This document shows, piece by piece, positions 61,398 through 64,000 of a stretch of DNA of 64,000 nucleotides. The position numbers were made by a program, and so were the translations under genes. This DNA comes from Paraplanobispora siamensis (GTDB taxonomy: Bacteria; Actinomycetota; Actinomycetes; Streptosporangiales; Streptosporangiaceae): contig NZ_BOOJ01000008.1 of the NCBI RefSeq assembly GCF_016863175.1, positions 1 through 64,000 on the forward strand. Reading direction: 5' to 3'. The notes under the pieces were generated by a model that saw nothing but the letters and a program-made list of their open reading frames with translations, searched no databases and was not told the origin of the DNA. Position 1 is the stretch's first letter, and each line of letters starts with the position of its first letter.

Positions 61398-62432
61398 TCA
61401 ACTCAGGGCGGCGGAGATTCCGGTGAGGGCGTCACGGAAGGAGGCGACGTGCGGGATCGACGGGGGCAGGTCCTCCCGCCACCATCCCGGTCCTCCCGCC
61501 ACGATCCGGCTCGGCGGGCGGGACCCGGGCAGTCTCGTCAGGGGCCCGGGGTCGCCGGTCGCCGACTGCTGCGACCAGACGAAGACGACCGCGGGGCCGA
61601 CCCGGCGCATCGCCTCGGCCAGGGCGGAGAACGGCGTGCGCGCGCCCAGGACGCGCGTCTCGACCCGCTGCTCGGTGGTCAGGGCCGCCGCCAGGGCGTA
61701 GACGGCCAGGCTGTGCTGCTCGTCCTCCGCGCATGCCAGCAGGACCGGCCGGTCGTTGACCGGGGTCTGCGGCGGCCTGACGAGCGGGATAAGCGCGGCC
61801 AGCACCCGGTCGGAGAACACGTGCTCGATCTCGATGGCGGCCCCGGTCTCGGCCTGGCGCCTGGAGATCGACGCGAAGACCGGAAGCACCAGGTGCTCCC
61901 AGGTCCACTGGACCCCGTACCTGGCCAGTGCGGCGCCGATCCAGCCGGAGACGGTCCTGCTGTCCAGCGCGACCGCCGCGCGGGTCAGCATGGCCACCGT
62001 TGGGATCTCGGGCGGGATCTCGGGCGGGATCTCGGGCGAGCCGGCCGCGGTATCCGGCGAGATCCCGGACGGTGCGTGCGCGGCGGACTCGGAGGGCGGC
62101 CGCGGCGCGGACGCCCCGTTCCCGCCGGCGGGCAGGTCGGGGGCGGGCGCCTGCCGGGGCGCGGCGGCGGTCTCCCCGTCGAAACCGGGGCTCATGACCA
62201 GCTTGGCCGCGTCGGCGGCCGGGACACCGCTCCTGATCAGCCGGTTCATCTCCTCCAGGCGCCGCAGGTCGCGGGAGTCGTAGCGGCGGTGCCCACCGGG
62301 GCTGCGACGGCTCGGGCCGATGCCGTAACGCAGGTTCCAGGTGCGGAGTGTCGGGGCGGGCACGCCGAGCCGCCGGGCCACGGCTCCGATGCCGTATCCC
62401 GGTTCGTCCTCGGTGGTCGGTCGCTCGTCCAT
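61398..62432 (-). CDS. MerR-type B12-dependent photoreceptor regulator, LitR/CarH-like
   Basis: A 344-residue regulator. MerR helix-turn-helix at about residues 12-75 ('YGIGAVARRLGVPAPTLRTWNLRYGIGPSRRSPGGHRRYDSRDLRRLEEMNRLI'), a Pro/Gly/Ala linker with three 'EIPP' repeats, a four-helix bundle with 'EIEHVFSDRVLAALIPL', and a Rossmann-type B12 domain with 'ACAEDEQHSLAVYAL'. The His in 'EDEQH' fits the lower cobalamin ligand and the 'EH' pair fits the CarH upper site; the Trp ten residues before it in CarH appears to be Gln. It should repress in the dark and release DNA in light. Start chosen at 62432 with GAGGAAG upstream. Confidence 0.85.
   Translation of the reverse strand: MDERPTTEDEPGYGIGAVARRLGVPAPTLRTWNLRYGIGPSRRSPGGHRRYDSRDLRRLEEMNRLIRSGVPAADAAKLVMSPGFDGETAAAPRQAPAPDLPAGGNGASAPRPPSESAAHAPSGISPDTAAGSPEIPPEIPPEIPTVAMLTRAAVALDSRTVSGWIGAALARYGVQWTWEHLVLPVFASISRRQAETGAAIEIEHVFSDRVLAALIPLVRPPQTPVNDRPVLLACAEDEQHSLAVYALAAALTTEQRVETRVLGARTPFSALAEAMRRVGPAVVFVWSQQSATGDPGPLTRLPGSRPPSRIVAGGPGWWREDLPPSIPHVASFRDALTGISAALS
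62002..62037. repeat. in-frame 12-bp tandem repeat in the MerR linker
   Basis: GGGATCTCGGGC occurs three times without gaps (62002, 62014, 62026). On the coding strand it encodes repeated Pro-Glu-Ile-Pro units in the linker between DNA-binding and sensor domains. Being in frame, it changes linker length without breaking the protein. Confidence 0.85.
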
Positions 62433-62569
62433 CCGCTGCCGTTCTTCCTCCCGCCCCGACTCCACGGCGCCCCGGGCCGCGGCTCGCGGCAGTGGGGGCT
62501 CCCATTCTTTCGGAACCGATCCCGTGGCGGATGCAACCACGGACCGTAAGCGTACGAAGATGGCTGGTG

Positions 62570-63847
62570 ATGGACACCGTCATTGTCTTGTTCAACCGGG
62601 ACCTGCGCGTGCACGACCACCCCGCGCTGACCGCCGCGTGCGCCGACGCGCGCCGGGTCGTCCCGCTGTTCGTGGTGGACCCGGAGCTGGCGCGGAGCAC
62701 GCGCGGGGGCTTCCTGGTCGAGTGCCTGGCCGACCTGCGCGACTCGCTGCGCAGACGGGGCGGGGACCTGGCGGTCCGCTGGGGCGACCCGGTGGCGGAG
62801 ACGGTACGGCTGGCGCGGGAGCTGTCCGCGCGGGCCGTCTACGTCAGCGCCGACGTCAGCGCGTTCGCCCGCAGCAGGGAACGGCGGCTGGCCGAGGAGT
62901 GCGCGCGGCACCGGCTGGGGTTCCGCACGTTCCCCGGCCTGACCATCGTGCCGCCGGGGGCCCTGCGCCCCTCGGGCGGGGGCGACCACTACCGGGTCTT
63001 CACCCCCTACCTGCGGGCCTGGTCGCGCGCGGAGCGCCGGCGGATGCTGCCGGCCCCGGAGTGGGTGCCCGTCCCCGGGAACCTGCGTTCGGGCTGGCCC
63101 GAAGGGACGTGGCGGGCCTCGCACCCCCTGCTGACCGGAGGGGAGACGGTGGCGCGCAAGCGGATGGCGCAGTGGCTGAGGTGGTGCGTCGGCGACTACG
63201 CCGAGGGGCAGGACGACCTCGCCGGCAACCGCACCTCCAAGCTCAGTCCCTACCTGCGCTTCGGCTGCCTGTCGCCGCTGGAGCTGGAGTCGCTGGCCGA
63301 GGGGGGCGGGGAGTTCGTCAGGCAGCTGTGCTGGCGTGACTTCCACCACCAGGTGACCTTCGCCTTCCCCCGGATCAACCGGGACGACTACCGGTCGCGG
63401 GGGTTGAGCTGGCACGACGACGAGCACGCCGCCCAGGCCTGGAAGGCGGGCATGACGGGGGTGCCGATCGTCGACGCGGGCATGCGGCAGCTGCGGGCCG
63501 AGGGCTGGATGCACAACCGGGCCCGCCTGATCACCTCGTCGTTCCTGGTCAAGTGGTTGAAGGTCGACTGGAGGGTGGGGGCCGAGCACTTCTGGAAGCT
63601 GCTGCTCGACGGCGACGTGCCCAACAACTACGGCAACTGGCAGTGGGTGGCGGGCACCGGCAACGACACCCGGCCCAACCGGGTCATCAACCCGATCAGG
63701 CAGGCCGTGCGCTTCGACCCCGACGGCGAGTACGTCCGCCGCTATCTGCCCGAACTGGAGACCGTCCGGGGCAGGGCGGTCCACCGGCCGTGGCGGCTGC
63801 CCTCGGCCGTCCACGGCTATCCCGGCCCCCTGGTCCCGCTCGACTGA
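62570..63847 (+). CDS. phr: class I deoxyribodipyrimidine photolyase
   Basis: A 425-residue flavoprotein that repairs UV-induced cyclobutane dimers using blue light. The N-terminal antenna domain starts 'VIVLFNRDLRVHDHPAL'. The FAD domain includes 'TSKLSPYLRFGCLSPLELE', 'LCWRDFHHQ', 'VDAGMRQLRAEGWMHNRARLITSSFLVK' and 'YGNWQWVAGTGNDTRP'. Length and motifs fit CPD photolyase rather than cryptochrome. ATG 62570 begins the conserved N-terminus; no strong ribosome site precedes it. It is divergent from the LitR/CarH-like gene, so light control is likely. Confidence 0.94.
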   Translation: MDTVIVLFNRDLRVHDHPALTAACADARRVVPLFVVDPELARSTRGGFLVECLADLRDSLRRRGGDLAVRWGDPVAETVRLARELSARAVYVSADVSAFARSRERRLAEECARHRLGFRTFPGLTIVPPGALRPSGGGDHYRVFTPYLRAWSRAERRRMLPAPEWVPVPGNLRSGWPEGTWRASHPLLTGGETVARKRMAQWLRWCVGDYAEGQDDLAGNRTSKLSPYLRFGCLSPLELESLAEGGGEFVRQLCWRDFHHQVTFAFPRINRDDYRSRGLSWHDDEHAAQAWKAGMTGVPIVDAGMRQLRAEGWMHNRARLITSSFLVKWLKVDWRVGAEHFWKLLLDGDVPNNYGNWQWVAGTGNDTRPNRVINPIRQAVRFDPDGEYVRRYLPELETVRGRAVHRPWRLPSAVHGYPGPLVPLD

Positions 63848-64000
63848 CCCCGGCCGTCGTCCCGGTCGCTCCCCGGATCGTCAGTTCCGCTCGGCTGGTC
63901 CGGACCGCCGGAGGATCCCGTGGATTTCACCGGATGCGCCGATTCTCTGGGAGTTATGGCGGTCTGGAAGTGATCGCGGATAATGTCCGCGATGCCGTCC
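63848..64000. other. non-coding window end with a small hairpin
   Basis: No gene is seen after the photolyase stop. ATCGCGGA (63973-63980), loop TAATG, and TCCGCGAT (63986-63993) form a perfect 8-bp stem, which may be a terminator or an operator of a gene beyond the window. Confidence 0.4.

Overview
The window is high-GC DNA with GTG starts, stop/start-coupled genes and mostly AGGAG-type ribosome sites. It encodes XRE-DUF397 pairs, a SARP/BTAD regulator, GlgX-TreY-TreZ and a monoderm type IV pilus without PilQ or PilP. Together these point to a filamentous actinobacterium, most likely of the Streptosporangiales (inference from gene content; no rRNA or other marker is present). Nothing suggests a plasmid or phage, but 47.1-49.9 kb looks like an old accessory patch.

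Layout. 0-9.7 kb: a PRC-barrel/DUF2382 stress protein behind a SigB-like promoter, a small DUF1508 protein, a zinc peptidase, a carbohydrate ABC importer (lipoprotein plus two permeases, no ATPase), an orphan GAF-PAS histidine kinase, and an aldo/keto reductase-TetR operon with an operator over its promoter. 9.8-22.0 kb: a complete minus-strand type IV pilus locus (pilB, pilT, pilC, pilA, pilD, pilM, pilN, pilO and three minor pilin-like proteins). One minor prepilin carries four Ig-like repeats, and a PilX-like protein ends in a six-subdomain ricin-type lectin. 22.1-25.1 kb: an intradiol-dioxygenase-fold lipoprotein, and a carotenoid oxygenase divergent from a PadR regulator with duplicated operators between them.

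25.2-38.0 kb: a signalling block made of a Ser/Thr kinase, an orphan N6-adenine DNA methylase with an N-terminal HTH, two paralogous PP2C phosphatases, a giant AAA+ ATPase, an SPFH/flotillin, a YqiJ/NfeD-like membrane protein and a 29-residue membrane peptide. The ATPase, flotillin and NfeD-like genes are tightly coupled, and the two PP2C genes bracket them. This is the best candidate for an undescribed system. 38.3-46.9 kb: release factor 3, a Gfo/Idh/MocA oxidoreductase, a repeat-rich non-coding stretch, a winged-helix regulator and membrane protein with two perfect tandem operators, a leaderless-looking metzincin, a pentapeptide-repeat protein, an unknown protein, and a membrane-anchored trypsin-like protease.

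47.1-49.9 kb: two DUF397 proteins and a DUF5753-type XRE regulator, a spacer with three TTGGCA-type palindromes, then a zinc-ribbon protein and a membrane protein resembling the transfer module of actinomycete integrative elements. 50-59.8 kb: a SARP/AAA regulator, a glyoxalase-fold protein, and the glgX-treY-treZ pathway that converts glycogen to trehalose. 59.8-63.8 kb: a light-response cluster with a LitR/CarH-like MerR regulator, an ECF sigma factor preceded by 11-bp direct repeats, a DUF523-DUF1722 (YbgA-type) protein and a divergent photolyase. No tRNA, rRNA or CRISPR array was recognised.
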